A DNA stretch of 53,351 nt, taken from positions 1 to 53,351 of the forward strand of contig SKNW01000068.1 of assembly GCA_007120305.1 (NCBI GenBank), written 5' to 3'. The notes beneath the pieces are model-generated. The model was given only the letters and a program-made list of their open reading frames with translations, had not been told where the DNA came from and made no database searches. The position numbers and the translations under genes are program-made. Source of the DNA: Gemmatimonadota bacterium (GTDB lineage Bacteria > Gemmatimonadota > Gemmatimonadetes > Longimicrobiales > Gaopeijiaceae). Positions 8,478-17,779 of the stretch are shown here, piece by piece. Positions within the stretch are counted from its first letter, which is position 1. Each line of letters starts with the position of its first letter.

Positions 8478-10166
8478 ATGCCCTCCCCTTCCCCCTCCGC
8501 TCCGCCCCCCTCCGCTCCGCTTCGCTCGAGACCGGTCCATCGCTGGCCGGCCGCGCTCCTCCTGGGTTTCCTCCTTCCGGCGCTGGCCCCGTCGCCCGCC
8601 GAGGCCCAGGTGACCCAGGACCCGCGACTTGACGAACTCCTGGCCGCCGTCGAGACGGAGGTGGAGGCCCGGGAAAAGCTGGTCCAGGAGATCATCGACA
8701 AGCTCTTCTCCTTTGCCGAGCTGGGATTCCAGGAGACCGAGACCTTTGACTACCTGGTCCCCCTCCTCCGGGAGCAGGGATTCGAGGTGGAAGAGGGAAT
8801 CGCCGGAATCCCCACGGCGTGGTGGGCGCGGTGGGGATCAGGGAAGCCGGTCATCGCCCTGGGGAGCGACATTGACGGGATCCCCAAGTCGAGCCAGCGT
8901 CCCGGCGTCGCCTACCACGACCCGATGGTGGAGGATGCCCCGGGGCACGGCGAGGGCCACAACTCGGGGCAGGGCCTGAACATCGCCGCGGCGCTGGCGC
9001 TCAAGGCGGTGATGGAGCGGGAAGGGATCCCCGGCACCCTGGTCCTCTGGCCCGGCGTGGCGGAAGAGCTGGTGGCCGCCAAGGCCTGGTTTGTCCGGGA
9101 GGGGTATTTCGAGGATGTGGACGTGGCCCTCTTCACCCATGTGGCCAACACCATGGGGGTGAGCTGGGGCGCGGCCCCCGGCACAGGGCTCGTGTCCGTG
9201 GAGTTCGTCTTCCGCGGCGAAGCCGCGCACTCCGCGGGAGCCCCCTGGCGAGGCCGGAGTGCGCTGGACGCCGTCGAGCTCATGAACGCCGGCTGGAACT
9301 TCCGCCGCGAGCACCTGCGCCCCCTCCAGCGGTCCCACTACGTGATCACCGACGGGGGAGACCAGCCCAACGTGGTGCCCTCGCGAGCTGCCGTGTGGTA
9401 CTACATCCGGGAGATCGAGTACCAGGGGATCCGCGACAACCTGGATGCCGCGATCCGGACGGCCCAGGGCGCCGCCATGATGACGGACACCGAAATGGAG
9501 TACCGGATCCTCGGGACCGCGTGGCCGCGGCACTTCAACCGTCCTGTGGCGGAAGCCATGCAGCGTCACATCGATGTGGTGGGGCTCCCGGAGTGGAGCG
9601 AAGACGACCAGCTCCTGGCCCGGGCGGTCCAGCTCGAGGTGGGAAGCGAGCCCACGGGGCTGTCCAGTGAGCCCTCCCGGATCGGCACCCCACCGGAGCA
9701 GCCGGTGAGCGGCGGCTCGGACGACATCGGCGACATCTCCTGGGTGGTCCCCACCGTCACTCTCCGCTTTCCCTCCAACATTCCGGGACTCCCCGGACAC
9801 CACTGGTCCAACGCCATCACCATGGCGACGCCCATTGCCCACAAGGGCGGCGTGTACGGGGCTCGGGTCCTGGCCCGGACCGCCCTCGAGCTCTACCTGC
9901 GCCCCGACCTGGTGGATGCGGCGTGGGGCTACTTCCGCGAGGAGCAGACGGCAGAGCAGGACTACATCCCGTTCATCGGACCTGACGATCCTCCGGCCAT
10001 CTACCTGAACCGCGGCATCATGGACGAATTCCGGCCCAGGCTGCGGGAGTTCTACTACGACGAGACCCGCTTCTCGACCTACCTGGAGCAGCTGGGCGTC
10101 ACCTACCCCACCCTGCGCCCGGACCAGCGGGAGCGCCTCCGGGAACTGGACCGGGAGCGCCGGTAG
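8478..10166 (+). CDS. Exported M20 family amidohydrolase (AbgB-like)
   Basis: A 562-residue metallohydrolase. The start ATG at 8478 has GGAG six bases upstream. An N-terminal signal peptide (AALLLGFLLPALAPSPAEAQ) implies periplasmic location. The core resembles M20D/AbgB aminobenzoyl-glutamate or indole-acetyl-amino-acid hydrolases: ALGSDIDGIP metal-ligand region, HGEGHNSGQGLN, the Glu pair in VAEELVAAKAW, and the dimerisation-lid motif FRGEAAHSAGAPWRGRSALDAVELMN. The usual Cys of the family's GCGHN metal site is replaced here (GEGHN), a variation that suggests a distinct subgroup. The C-terminus carries about 80 extra residues ending in a charged helix. It is divergent from the S9 peptidase, so a joint peptide or amide scavenging role is plausible. 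The exact substrate is unknown. Confidence 0.85.
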   Translation: MPSPSPSAPPPSAPLRSRPVHRWPAALLLGFLLPALAPSPAEAQVTQDPRLDELLAAVETEVEAREKLVQEIIDKLFSFAELGFQETETFDYLVPLLREQGFEVEEGIAGIPTAWWARWGSGKPVIALGSDIDGIPKSSQRPGVAYHDPMVEDAPGHGEGHNSGQGLNIAAALALKAVMEREGIPGTLVLWPGVAEELVAAKAWFVREGYFEDVDVALFTHVANTMGVSWGAAPGTGLVSVEFVFRGEAAHSAGAPWRGRSALDAVELMNAGWNFRREHLRPLQRSHYVITDGGDQPNVVPSRAAVWYYIREIEYQGIRDNLDAAIRTAQGAAMMTDTEMEYRILGTAWPRHFNRPVAEAMQRHIDVVGLPEWSEDDQLLARAVQLEVGSEPTGLSSEPSRIGTPPEQPVSGGSDDIGDISWVVPTVTLRFPSNIPGLPGHHWSNAITMATPIAHKGGVYGARVLARTALELYLRPDLVDAAWGYFREEQTAEQDYIPFIGPDDPPAIYLNRGIMDEFRPRLREFYYDETRFSTYLEQLGVTYPTLRPDQRERLRELDRERR

Positions 10167-10197
10167 CTTCGGGCGCGAGCCAGACGGGGGGGCGGCG

Positions 10198-11994
10198 TCA
10201 GTAGGCCAGCGCCGCCCCCTCCCGCCGCATGTCGGCCCCGGTTCGGAGCACGCCGCCCTCGGTTCTCCGGATGATCTGCAGGTTGCCAAAGGGGGCGGTC
10301 CACCCCGAACGGACCCGGAGCTCATGGCCCCGCTGGGCAAGGGCGTCCCGGAAGGCCGCCGGGTAGCGGTCCTCGATGAGCAGGACCCGGCCGTCCTCGC
10401 TTCGGAAGCGGGGCGCCTCCACCGCCTCCTGCGGGGACCGGTCCGAGAGGAGCAGGTGGAGGATCCCCTGGGCCACGGTCTGGGACTGGCCATGGCCGCC
10501 CGGGGTCCCGATGGCGATCTCGAAGGCTCCGCCTGCGTCGGTGACGAGGGTGGCCATCAGGGTATGGAACGGGCGCTTTCCGGGGGCCACCTGGTTCGGA
10601 TGCCCGGGCTGCAGCGTGAACCCGGCGCCCCGATTCTGGAGAACGATGCCGGTGGTGGGCTCCACAAGTCCGGAGCCGAAGCTGGAAAAGAGGCTCTGGA
10701 TCCAGCTCACCGCGTTTCCGTCGGCATCCACCGCCATGAGGTACACCGTGTCTCCGTCTCCCTCCGCCGGGCTCCCCTCGTCCAGCGGCTCGCCGAACCC
10801 CGCGGTCCGCTCCTCTGCCGCCTGCGCGGTGATCAGGGCCGCGCGCTCCGCCAGGTAGGTCCGGTCCAGGAGGCGGTCCACCGGGACGCCGACGTGGGCC
10901 GGGTCGGCCAGCCACCGATCCCGGTCGGCAAAGGCCAGCTTCTTGGCCTCCACCAGGGCGTGCAGGACCCCCGGCGAAAGGGACGCGCCCGGGCCCCGAC
11001 CCAGCCCCTCCCATCCCAGGGCTTCCACGATGCCCAGCGTCTGGAGAAGGACGAACCCCTGGCTGCTGGGCGCCGTCGTGTGGACCTGGCGACCCAGGAG
11101 GTCGAGGACCAGCGGAGCTTCCCACGCGGCGCTGTGGACCGCGAAATCCTCCACGCGCAGAGCGCCCCCCTCGGCCTCGAGGAAGGAGGCCAGGGCCTCC
11201 CCGATCTCCCCTCCGTACATGGCGGAGGGGCCGTCCCGGGCAAGGATCCGGAGCGTGCGGCCAAGGGCCGGGTTCCGGAGCACCTGCCCGGCCCTGAGGG
11301 GTTCACCCCCGGGCGCATAGAGATCCTGTCCCGCCGGATTCAGCCGGGTTGCTCCCGCAAGGTCCTCGGCCAGCGTAGCGGTTACAACGAAACCCTCCTC
11401 CGCGAGCCGGATGGCCGGCTCGAGGGCCCGGGCCAGGGAAATCGTGCCGTGGCGCTCGAGCGCCGCCGCCCAGGCCGAGACCGCCCCGGGCACGGTGACC
11501 GACATGGGTCCCGAACCCGGCATCGTCTGCCGCCCCCGGGCCTCGAACCATGCCGGGGTGGCCAGGGCCCCGGCACGGCCCGAAGCGTTCAGCGCCTCGA
11601 CCTGGCCCTCCCTCGCATCCAGGAAGAGTGCAAACGCATCTCCCCCCACTCCATTCATGTGGGGACGCACCACCGCCAGCACCCCCGCCATGGTCACCGC
11701 CGCGTCCGTGGCGTTCCCCCCGGCTCTCAGGACCTCGTACCCGGCGGCGGCCGCCAGCGGATGGCCCGCCACCACCGCGCCGTGGAGCCCCGACACCTCG
11801 GGGCGGATGGCCCCGGCAAAAGGAGCCTCCGCCTCCATCCCGACCCGCGCCTCCCCCGGGGTCGGATCCCCGGAGGTGGCGCATGCCCCCAGGAAGAGGC
11901 CGAGAACCGTGACCCCGGCCGCCGCCGCAAATCGGGAAACGAGGCGACGAGGTGCGCGGGAGGGGCGTCGATTCGAGGCAGCAGCGAGCGGCAT
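10198..11994 (-). CDS. ggt: Gamma-glutamyltransferase, lipoprotein-anchored
   Basis: A 598-residue Ntn-hydrolase precursor. The N-terminus has a basic stretch and a hydrophobic segment ending in the lipobox LGAC (FLGACATS), so the mature protein should be a periplasm-facing lipoprotein. The large-subunit motifs (AGGNATDAAV, MNGVGGDAFAL, LNASGRAG) are followed by the autocleavage site GDT|VYLM. The nucleophile is Thr at about residue 416, and GIVLQNRGAGF and PGGHGQSQ are typical of the small subunit. GGTs cleave gamma-glutamyl bonds of glutathione and related compounds. Starts at 12003 and 11994 are both possible. The gene converges on the M20 hydrolase (31-base gap) and diverges from the helicase. 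Confidence 0.92.
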   Translation of the reverse strand: MPLAAASNRRPSRAPRRLVSRFAAAAGVTVLGLFLGACATSGDPTPGEARVGMEAEAPFAGAIRPEVSGLHGAVVAGHPLAAAAGYEVLRAGGNATDAAVTMAGVLAVVRPHMNGVGGDAFALFLDAREGQVEALNASGRAGALATPAWFEARGRQTMPGSGPMSVTVPGAVSAWAAALERHGTISLARALEPAIRLAEEGFVVTATLAEDLAGATRLNPAGQDLYAPGGEPLRAGQVLRNPALGRTLRILARDGPSAMYGGEIGEALASFLEAEGGALRVEDFAVHSAAWEAPLVLDLLGRQVHTTAPSSQGFVLLQTLGIVEALGWEGLGRGPGASLSPGVLHALVEAKKLAFADRDRWLADPAHVGVPVDRLLDRTYLAERAALITAQAAEERTAGFGEPLDEGSPAEGDGDTVYLMAVDADGNAVSWIQSLFSSFGSGLVEPTTGIVLQNRGAGFTLQPGHPNQVAPGKRPFHTLMATLVTDAGGAFEIAIGTPGGHGQSQTVAQGILHLLLSDRSPQEAVEAPRFRSEDGRVLLIEDRYPAAFRDALAQRGHELRVRSGWTAPFGNLQIIRRTEGGVLRTGADMRREGAALAY

Positions 11995-12207
11995 GTGCGG
12001 CATCCTGGATTGGCATCCTGGAAAGAAGGCCCACCGGGGGCCAGGGGGCTGACGGTGGAGCAGAGTACGTCCTCCCTGCCTCGAGAGGCAACGTATCCTC
12101 GACACTCCCGCCGGGTCGCCCGGTTCTGCGCTATACTTGAACCGGCGCTTCTGCATGACTCGCGCTCCTCCCTGCTGCACCTTCGCCATCAGTACACGGC
12201 AGATCCA

Positions 12208-12243
12208 ATGAGCGAACAAATGAGCGAACGAACGAGCGAACAA
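12208..12243 (+). repeat. 12-bp tandem repeat at the helicase start
   Basis: Three units, ATGAGCGAACAA, ATGAGCGAACGA and ACGAGCGAACAA, encode MSEQ-MSER-TSEQ. The start codon is part of the repeat, and a second in-frame ATG lies 12 bases downstream. Confidence 0.8.
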
Positions 12244-13932
12244 ACCTCCCCGGAATCCGCGTCGAACCCTTTCGGCGACCTCGGTCTCGACGACCGCCTC
12301 GTGCAGGCCCTGACCGTCCTTGGCTACGAGGAGCCGACGCCCATTCAGTGCGAGGCCATCCCGCCGCTCCTGGAGGGGAGGGACCTGATGGGCCAGGCGG
12401 CCACGGGAACGGGCAAATCCGCCGCCTTCGCCCTTCCGCTCCTTCAGCGGCTGGCGGAGGCCGGGACGCCGCGGCCGCAGCCGTCGGTTCTGATCCTGGT
12501 TCCCACCCGGGAACTGGCCATGCAGCTCGCTGAGGCGGTCTACCGCTACGGACGGGCCCTGGGCGTGAGCGTGCTTCCCATCTATGGCGGCCAGTCCTTC
12601 TCCCAGCAGCTCAAGGTGCTGAAGCGAGGCGTGGATGTGGTGGTGGCCACGCCAGGGCGTGCCCTGGACCATGTGGGGCGCGGCACGCTTCGCCTGGACC
12701 GCCTTGCCGCCGTGGTTCTGGACGAAGCCGACGAGATGCTGGACATGGGATTCGCCGAGGACCTGGAAGCGATCCTCGCTGCCACGCCGGACGACAGGCA
12801 GACGGTTCTCTTCTCCGCCACCCTTCCGCCCCGCATCCACGAGATCGCCCGGCACCACCAGAAGGATCCGGTCCAGGTGCGGATCGCCGGGCAGGGTCAG
12901 GCCGAAGGTGAGGCCCCCCAGGTCCGGGAAATGGTCTACTACGTGACCCGCGCCCACAAGGTGGTGGCACTGGGCCGCGTTCTTGACGTGGAGGACCCGG
13001 AAGCCACCATCGTCTTCTGCCGCACCCGCACCGAGGTGGACGAACTCACCGAAACCCTGGCCGCCCATGGGTACCGGGCCGAGGCGCTGCATGGCGGCAT
13101 GTCCCAGGAACAGCGGGACCGGGTCATGAAGAAGCTCCGGGGCGGGGGCGCCGACCTGCTCACGGCCACCGACGTGGCGGCCCGGGGTCTGGACATCTCC
13201 CGGCTGACCCACGTGATCAACTTCGACGTCCCCAACGCGCCCGAGGCCTACGTCCACCGGATCGGTCGGGTGGGACGGGCGGGCCGGGAGGGCGTGGCCA
13301 TCACCCTGGCGGAGCCACGGGAGCAGCGCCTGATTCAGAACATCGAGCGCCTGACGCGCCGCTCTCTCAACGTGGCCCGGCTCCCCACCGTGGCCGACCT
13401 GCGGGACCGCCGCCTCGAGGCCCTTCGGACCTCTCTGGAAGAAGCGATCTCAGGGGACGACCTGGACCGATTCCGGAGCATGGTGGAGACGCTCGCCGAG
13501 GAGTTCGACCCGCTGGACATCGCCGCCGCCGCCGTCAAGCTGGCGCAGGTGGCCAGCGGCCAGGACGTGGCGGAAGCGGTGGAGATCCCCGAGGTGCGGG
13601 TGTCCGGGGGAAAGCCGGCTTCCACCTCGAGCCGAGGGGGGAAGCGGAGCTCCAGCCCCGCACCGCGAAAGGGTGGCCCTCCGCCGGGGGATGTGGAGCG
13701 CATCTACGTGGGCGTGGGAAGGGACGCCGGCGTCCGTCCCCAGGACCTGGTGGGCGCCATCACCGGCGAGTCGGGGATCCCGGGAAGTCGGATCGGGAAG
13801 ATCCAGATCGGGGATCAGTTCACCCTGGTGGAGGTGGGTCGCGAGGTGGTGGACGAGGTCATCACCTCGCTCCACGGTGCCAAGATCAAGGGAAGGAGGG
13901 TGACGGTGCGCCGTGACCGTGGCCGGCCCTGA
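12208..13932 (+). CDS. DEAD-box ATP-dependent RNA helicase with DbpA-type RNA-binding domain
   Basis: A 574-residue cytoplasmic RNA helicase. All core motifs are visible in order: Q motif GYEEPTPIQ (about 39-47), Walker A ATGTGKS (65-71), PTRELA, TPGR, DEAD (172-175), SAT, then ARGLDIS and HRIGRVGR in the second RecA domain. After a Ser/Arg/Gly-rich linker, the C-terminus carries a DbpA/CsdA-like RNA-binding fold (ERIYVGVGRDAGVRPQDLVG), usually linked to ribosome assembly or cold growth. The N-terminus starts with a three-unit 12-bp repeat (MSEQ MSER TSEQ) beginning at the ATG at 12208, the most likely start. The region upstream to 11994 is the divergent promoter region shared with the gamma-glutamyltransferase gene. 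Confidence 0.95.
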   Translation: MSEQMSERTSEQTSPESASNPFGDLGLDDRLVQALTVLGYEEPTPIQCEAIPPLLEGRDLMGQAATGTGKSAAFALPLLQRLAEAGTPRPQPSVLILVPTRELAMQLAEAVYRYGRALGVSVLPIYGGQSFSQQLKVLKRGVDVVVATPGRALDHVGRGTLRLDRLAAVVLDEADEMLDMGFAEDLEAILAATPDDRQTVLFSATLPPRIHEIARHHQKDPVQVRIAGQGQAEGEAPQVREMVYYVTRAHKVVALGRVLDVEDPEATIVFCRTRTEVDELTETLAAHGYRAEALHGGMSQEQRDRVMKKLRGGGADLLTATDVAARGLDISRLTHVINFDVPNAPEAYVHRIGRVGRAGREGVAITLAEPREQRLIQNIERLTRRSLNVARLPTVADLRDRRLEALRTSLEEAISGDDLDRFRSMVETLAEEFDPLDIAAAAVKLAQVASGQDVAEAVEIPEVRVSGGKPASTSSRGGKRSSSPAPRKGGPPPGDVERIYVGVGRDAGVRPQDLVGAITGESGIPGSRIGKIQIGDQFTLVEVGREVVDEVITSLHGAKIKGRRVTVRRDRGRP

Positions 13933-13979
13933 CGCCCCGCCCCCTCCCTCTCCTCCTCACCCGCCCTGAAAGGGCCCGG

Positions 13980-16838
13980 TCAGAACTGAACGCGGAGCTG
14001 CGTATAGACGTACCGCCCGTTCATGTGCAGCCCTGACGAGCTGTAGTAGGGGAAGTTCCCCGAGAAGTTGAAGCCGTCCGGGCGGACCGGGGGCTCCTTG
14101 TTCGTGATGTTCTCCGCCCCGATCGAAAGCGTCAGCCCCTGACGCAGCTGGTAGGAAGCCTCGGCATCGAAGACGAGGTGCGGTCCGTTGTCGAGGAAGA
14201 CCGACCCGGCACCCTGGTCGTAGCCCACGCATCGCACGTTGGAGATCCCCTGGGTGCAGATGGCCGGAGCGCTGGCGCCGCCCTCCTGGAGTCGGAAGGC
14301 CTGGAGTCCGTAGAAGTTGCCCGAGAGGTTCAGGCGCAGGTCGTTCCTGACATACCGGGTGCGGACCGTTCCGCGGTCCTTCGGGCGGCCGTTCTCGATG
14401 GCGTACTGACTTCCGCTTCCGAAGACCTGGTTCCGGAGCTCCTCGATGACGTTGGGCACCCGGACATCGGTCACCTCCACGGAATTCCGATTGTACTGGC
14501 CGAGGATCTCCACGAACTGACCGGAAACCAGGTCATGCCGGTACCTGGCCGCCAGATCCAGTCCCCGCGTCCTCGTGTCCACCGAATTCGTGAAGAACTT
14601 GACTTCGGGCGCACCGAAGGGGGCGAGAATCTGGGCCACCGTAGGCCCGCTCATGGTCCCGGTGAGGATGATCCTGTCATTGACGTCGATCTGATAGCCA
14701 TCAACGGTGAAGGTGAGATTCTCCACCGGGGACCAGGCAAGCCCTCCACTGAGGTTGAACGACTTCTCCTCCGTGAGCGGCTGGGCGCCCAGGGCCCGAG
14801 CCTCCGGTGAGCCCACGGGGATCTCGCCGATCTCGTACCCCACCTGGTCCCCACCCACGTTGCGGAAGCCCGTGGAAACGTGGCCGTAGTGCGACTGGCT
14901 CAGGTTCGGCGCCCGGAACCCGGTGCTGATGGCTCCCCGCACGATGAACTGCTCCGCCGCCTGGATGCGGGTGGCTGCCTTCCCCGTAAGCGTCGATCCG
15001 AAGTCGGAGTAGTTTTCGAACCGGGCGGCGCCGGCCACGCGAACCCTGGAGGTGACATCGACCTCCAGGTCGGAGTAGACCCCCACGTTGGACCTCCACT
15101 CGTTCACCGCCTGATCGGGGCGGAATCCGGTGAACACCTGGCTCCCCGGAGCACCCTGCCCCCCGTTCCGGTTGGGGTGGCCGGCGTTCACCCAGGATGC
15201 CGGCTCCCCCTCGATGATCTGGAAGTTGTCCGCCCGGAAGGCGGTCCCGAGCGCCAGGCTGAGGGGCGTGTAGGCCCCGATCTCAACCTCGCGGCTCACA
15301 TCGAAGGAGGCGATGGTCTGGTTGAGCTTGAGCGTCCCGGCGTATACGTCGGTCTTGTTGGGGATGGGGTCCACCCCCGCAGGCCAGGGTCCAGGCGCGC
15401 ATGCCGTGGTGAGGCAGGGGCCGAGGGTCACGTTCAGGGTGTTGTAGATGTCCGTGTCCAGCACGTTACGGTTCCATTGCCCGCTCAGGTCGTAGGTCCA
15501 GTCTGTCCCCAGGGACCCCCGGATTCCGGACACCCACATGAAATCCTTGTTGTCCCCCCGGAAACTGGGGAGGAAGCCCAGGGGATGGATTTCGGGCCAG
15601 TTTCGGGCGTCGATTCCACGCCGGTAGAACCCGGAGGAGTTGTCCCGGCGAAAGCTGTAGCCCCCAAAGGCATAGCCCTCCGTGCGCTGGTCCGCGCCCA
15701 GCAGGTAGTTGGCGTTGAAGAAGACCCCGGAGTTCGTGGTCTGGCCATCTCCGATCAGGTGATTGGGCTGCGGAACGGCGTTGCGCTTCTCCACGATCCT
15801 TCCGATCCCGTCGGGTCCGACCTGGATCACGTCGGCATCCCCGGGCACAATCTGGTCTCGGGGATCGGGTCCGGCCCGGTCTGTCCGCTCCCGCTGGCTG
15901 AGCATGCCCGAGACCACCAGCGTCCCCCGGTCTCCAAGCGCGTACCCGACGCTGCCTGTCCCCTCGACACGGGTACCATCCCGCCGGAACGCGTCGCTGC
16001 GCGGCGTATACTGTCCGAGGGCGAGGGAGAACTCGGGGCGATGGATATCATTTCGAAGCTGAACATTGATGACGCCGGCGATGGCGTCGGAGCCATACTG
16101 GGCGGCGGCACCGTCGCGGAGAATCTCCATGCCTCCCAGCGCCGAGGGGACGATGGCGTTCATGTCTACGCCGCTGGAGCCGGAACCACCCGACGCAGCC
16201 CCGAAGACATGGACCACGGCCGTGGTATGCCGACGCTTTCCGTTGATGAGGACCAGCGAATGGTCGGGGCTGAGCCCGCGAAGCTGGAAGGGGCGGACGC
16301 CCGAGGTGATGTCGGCGATCTGAGCCCGGGAGAAGTACACGGAAGGCGAGAGCGTCTCGAGAATGTTGGTCATCTCGAGCTGGGGCGTGGCCTGGATGAT
16401 ATCGGCCCGGGTGAAGAGGTCCACCGGAACGGTGAGTTCCTCCGCCGCCATGACACGGGACCGGGTACCCACCGTCACGGTCACCCGCTCCAGCGCCACG
16501 GCTTCCCGCTCGAGGATGAAGTTTTCCACCGTCGTGCCCCCCGCCGTGATGGCCACGGACGCCTCGGCGGCCCGGTACCCGATGATCTGGACCCGGACCG
16601 TGTAGGTGCCGGCGGTCACGTTGCTGATCGTGTAGAGGCCGCGGGCATCGGACACCGATCCGCGGTTCGTGCCCTGGACCATGATCTGCGCTCCCTGGAC
16701 GGGAACGCCGGCCGAAGTCACGCGCCCGGTGAGGACACCGGTCTGGGCCAGGACCAGCGAAGGAAGCAGAAGAAGGCCTGCGAGGGCCACGGCCCCCCAG
16801 AGGACTGCGGGAACCGACGGCCGCACCATGCATCGCAT
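13980..16838 (-). CDS. TonB-dependent outer-membrane receptor with CarboxypepD-reg-like N-domain
   Basis: A 952-residue outer-membrane receptor. It has a signal peptide ending LVLAQ (about residue 32) and then a carboxypeptidase-regulatory-like beta-sandwich (GVLTGRVTSAGVPVQGAQI... YTISNVTAGTYTVRVQ). A plug domain follows (LFTRADIIQATPQLEM, PFQLRGLSPDHSLVLINGKRRH, IVPSALGGMEILRDGAAAQYGSDAIAGVINV), then a 22-strand-type barrel ending with an aromatic residue (VYTQLRVQF). The start ATG at 16838 has GGAG about eight bases upstream. It resembles SusC-like or generic TonB receptors of Bacteroidota and Gemmatimonadota, but no SusD partner lies beside it. The ligand is unknown; no ligand-specific neighbour gives a clue. 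Confidence 0.92.
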   Translation of the reverse strand: MRCMVRPSVPAVLWGAVALAGLLLLPSLVLAQTGVLTGRVTSAGVPVQGAQIMVQGTNRGSVSDARGLYTISNVTAGTYTVRVQIIGYRAAEASVAITAGGTTVENFILEREAVALERVTVTVGTRSRVMAAEELTVPVDLFTRADIIQATPQLEMTNILETLSPSVYFSRAQIADITSGVRPFQLRGLSPDHSLVLINGKRRHTTAVVHVFGAASGGSGSSGVDMNAIVPSALGGMEILRDGAAAQYGSDAIAGVINVQLRNDIHRPEFSLALGQYTPRSDAFRRDGTRVEGTGSVGYALGDRGTLVVSGMLSQRERTDRAGPDPRDQIVPGDADVIQVGPDGIGRIVEKRNAVPQPNHLIGDGQTTNSGVFFNANYLLGADQRTEGYAFGGYSFRRDNSSGFYRRGIDARNWPEIHPLGFLPSFRGDNKDFMWVSGIRGSLGTDWTYDLSGQWNRNVLDTDIYNTLNVTLGPCLTTACAPGPWPAGVDPIPNKTDVYAGTLKLNQTIASFDVSREVEIGAYTPLSLALGTAFRADNFQIIEGEPASWVNAGHPNRNGGQGAPGSQVFTGFRPDQAVNEWRSNVGVYSDLEVDVTSRVRVAGAARFENYSDFGSTLTGKAATRIQAAEQFIVRGAISTGFRAPNLSQSHYGHVSTGFRNVGGDQVGYEIGEIPVGSPEARALGAQPLTEEKSFNLSGGLAWSPVENLTFTVDGYQIDVNDRIILTGTMSGPTVAQILAPFGAPEVKFFTNSVDTRTRGLDLAARYRHDLVSGQFVEILGQYNRNSVEVTDVRVPNVIEELRNQVFGSGSQYAIENGRPKDRGTVRTRYVRNDLRLNLSGNFYGLQAFRLQEGGASAPAICTQGISNVRCVGYDQGAGSVFLDNGPHLVFDAEASYQLRQGLTLSIGAENITNKEPPVRPDGFNFSGNFPYYSSSGLHMNGRYVYTQLRVQF

Positions 16839-16930
16839 AGGGATCGCTCCGCGTCGAGGTGGCTACCGCCCGTTCCGGGCGGTGGGTCGTTGGGGCATGT
16901 CGGCGACGGAGGCCATAGCCGACAGCTATC

Positions 16931-17313
16931 TTGCACTACCATTACCGTCCCTCTCATCTTGCGTCAAGCTTTCGTTCAGGAGCCCAGGCGTCCCCGGTCA
17001 TCGCTGGGCATCCGGTGCGCATCGACACCGAGCAGGGGAGCATCCAGGCCGAGTTCTACCCGGACCGGGCTCCCCTGACGGTGGCCGACTTTCTTCGGTA
17101 CCTGGAGGAGGGGGCCTACGACGGCGGGACCTTCCAACGGAGCGTGCGCGACGACAACCAGCCCGGCGACTCCATCCGGATCCGGTTGATCCAGGGAGGC
17201 CCTCATGCGGCATGGACCCCCGACACCGGCGAACTGCCTGCCCCGGTTCCGCTGGAGCGGACCTCCGTCACCGGACTTCGCCACCTGGAGGGGGCGCTCT
17301 CCATGGCGCGCTT
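16931..17313 (+). pseudogene. Truncated cyclophilin-type peptidyl-prolyl isomerase (N-terminal part)
   Basis: The frame encodes the first half of a bacterial cyclophilin: VRIDTEQGSIQAEFYPDRAP, TVADFLRYLEEGAYDGGTFQRSV, IRLIQGG and LEGALSMAR. After SMAR the family should continue with the conserved FFI core and the second half of the barrel; instead the frame runs on with unrelated Arg/Pro-rich sequence until a stop near 17566. Catalytic residues of the C-terminal half are therefore missing and the product would not fold. No good ATG is present; the only early start is TTG at 16931. The break faces another truncated gene on the opposite strand, about 45 bases away. Confidence 0.65.
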
Positions 17314-17358
17314 CTCTCCCGAAGTGGTCCGGGCCATCCACCGGGCTCCCGTCCAGGA

Positions 17359-17630
17359 GCAGGCCCGGAACTCGAGGACCAGTTCGGCCCCGTCGAGAAG
17401 TAGAGGTACCCCGGAGGGGCGGTGGTTACCACCCCCGGGAAGGCCTGGCCGCACGCGTCGCTCAGGTTGGCCAGGAAGCCCGCGTGAGGATCCGAAGCCG
17501 CGGTGGTCCTGGCCTCGCTGGCGGTCTCGTCGGCACCGGAGCACCCGGCCAGGGCAAGGAGGGTGAGGGCCAGGAGCAGGGCGCAGGAGACGGGGGATCG
17601 GCGGGGAGCGCCGCGTCGGGGTGAGGGCAT
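17359..17630 (-). pseudogene. Truncated and frameshifted lipoprotein gene
   Basis: The ATG at 17630 follows a strong AGAGGAAGG ribosome site and encodes a lipoprotein signal ending in LAGC. The mature part starts GADETASEAR and contains HAGFLANLSDACGQAFPG, which resembles a family of small exported proteins. The frame then degrades: a shift between about 17420 and 17400 is needed to recover DGAELVLEFRAC, the expected next conserved segment. After that Cys codon (17361-17359) the expected conserved continuation is absent in every frame. So the gene appears both frameshifted and cut off, facing the truncated cyclophilin. Confidence 0.5.
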
Positions 17631-17779
17631 CGGGTCCTTCCTCTGGACAGGGGAGACGACGGGGACGCGGGAACGGCGCCCGTGGATGAGGTCGGGCAAG
17701 GTAGACCTCCATCCCCCCTGCCAAGCGCGGGGACCGGACGTGGACATGGGACGCCTCCACGGACCTCCGTTCCTTCCCC

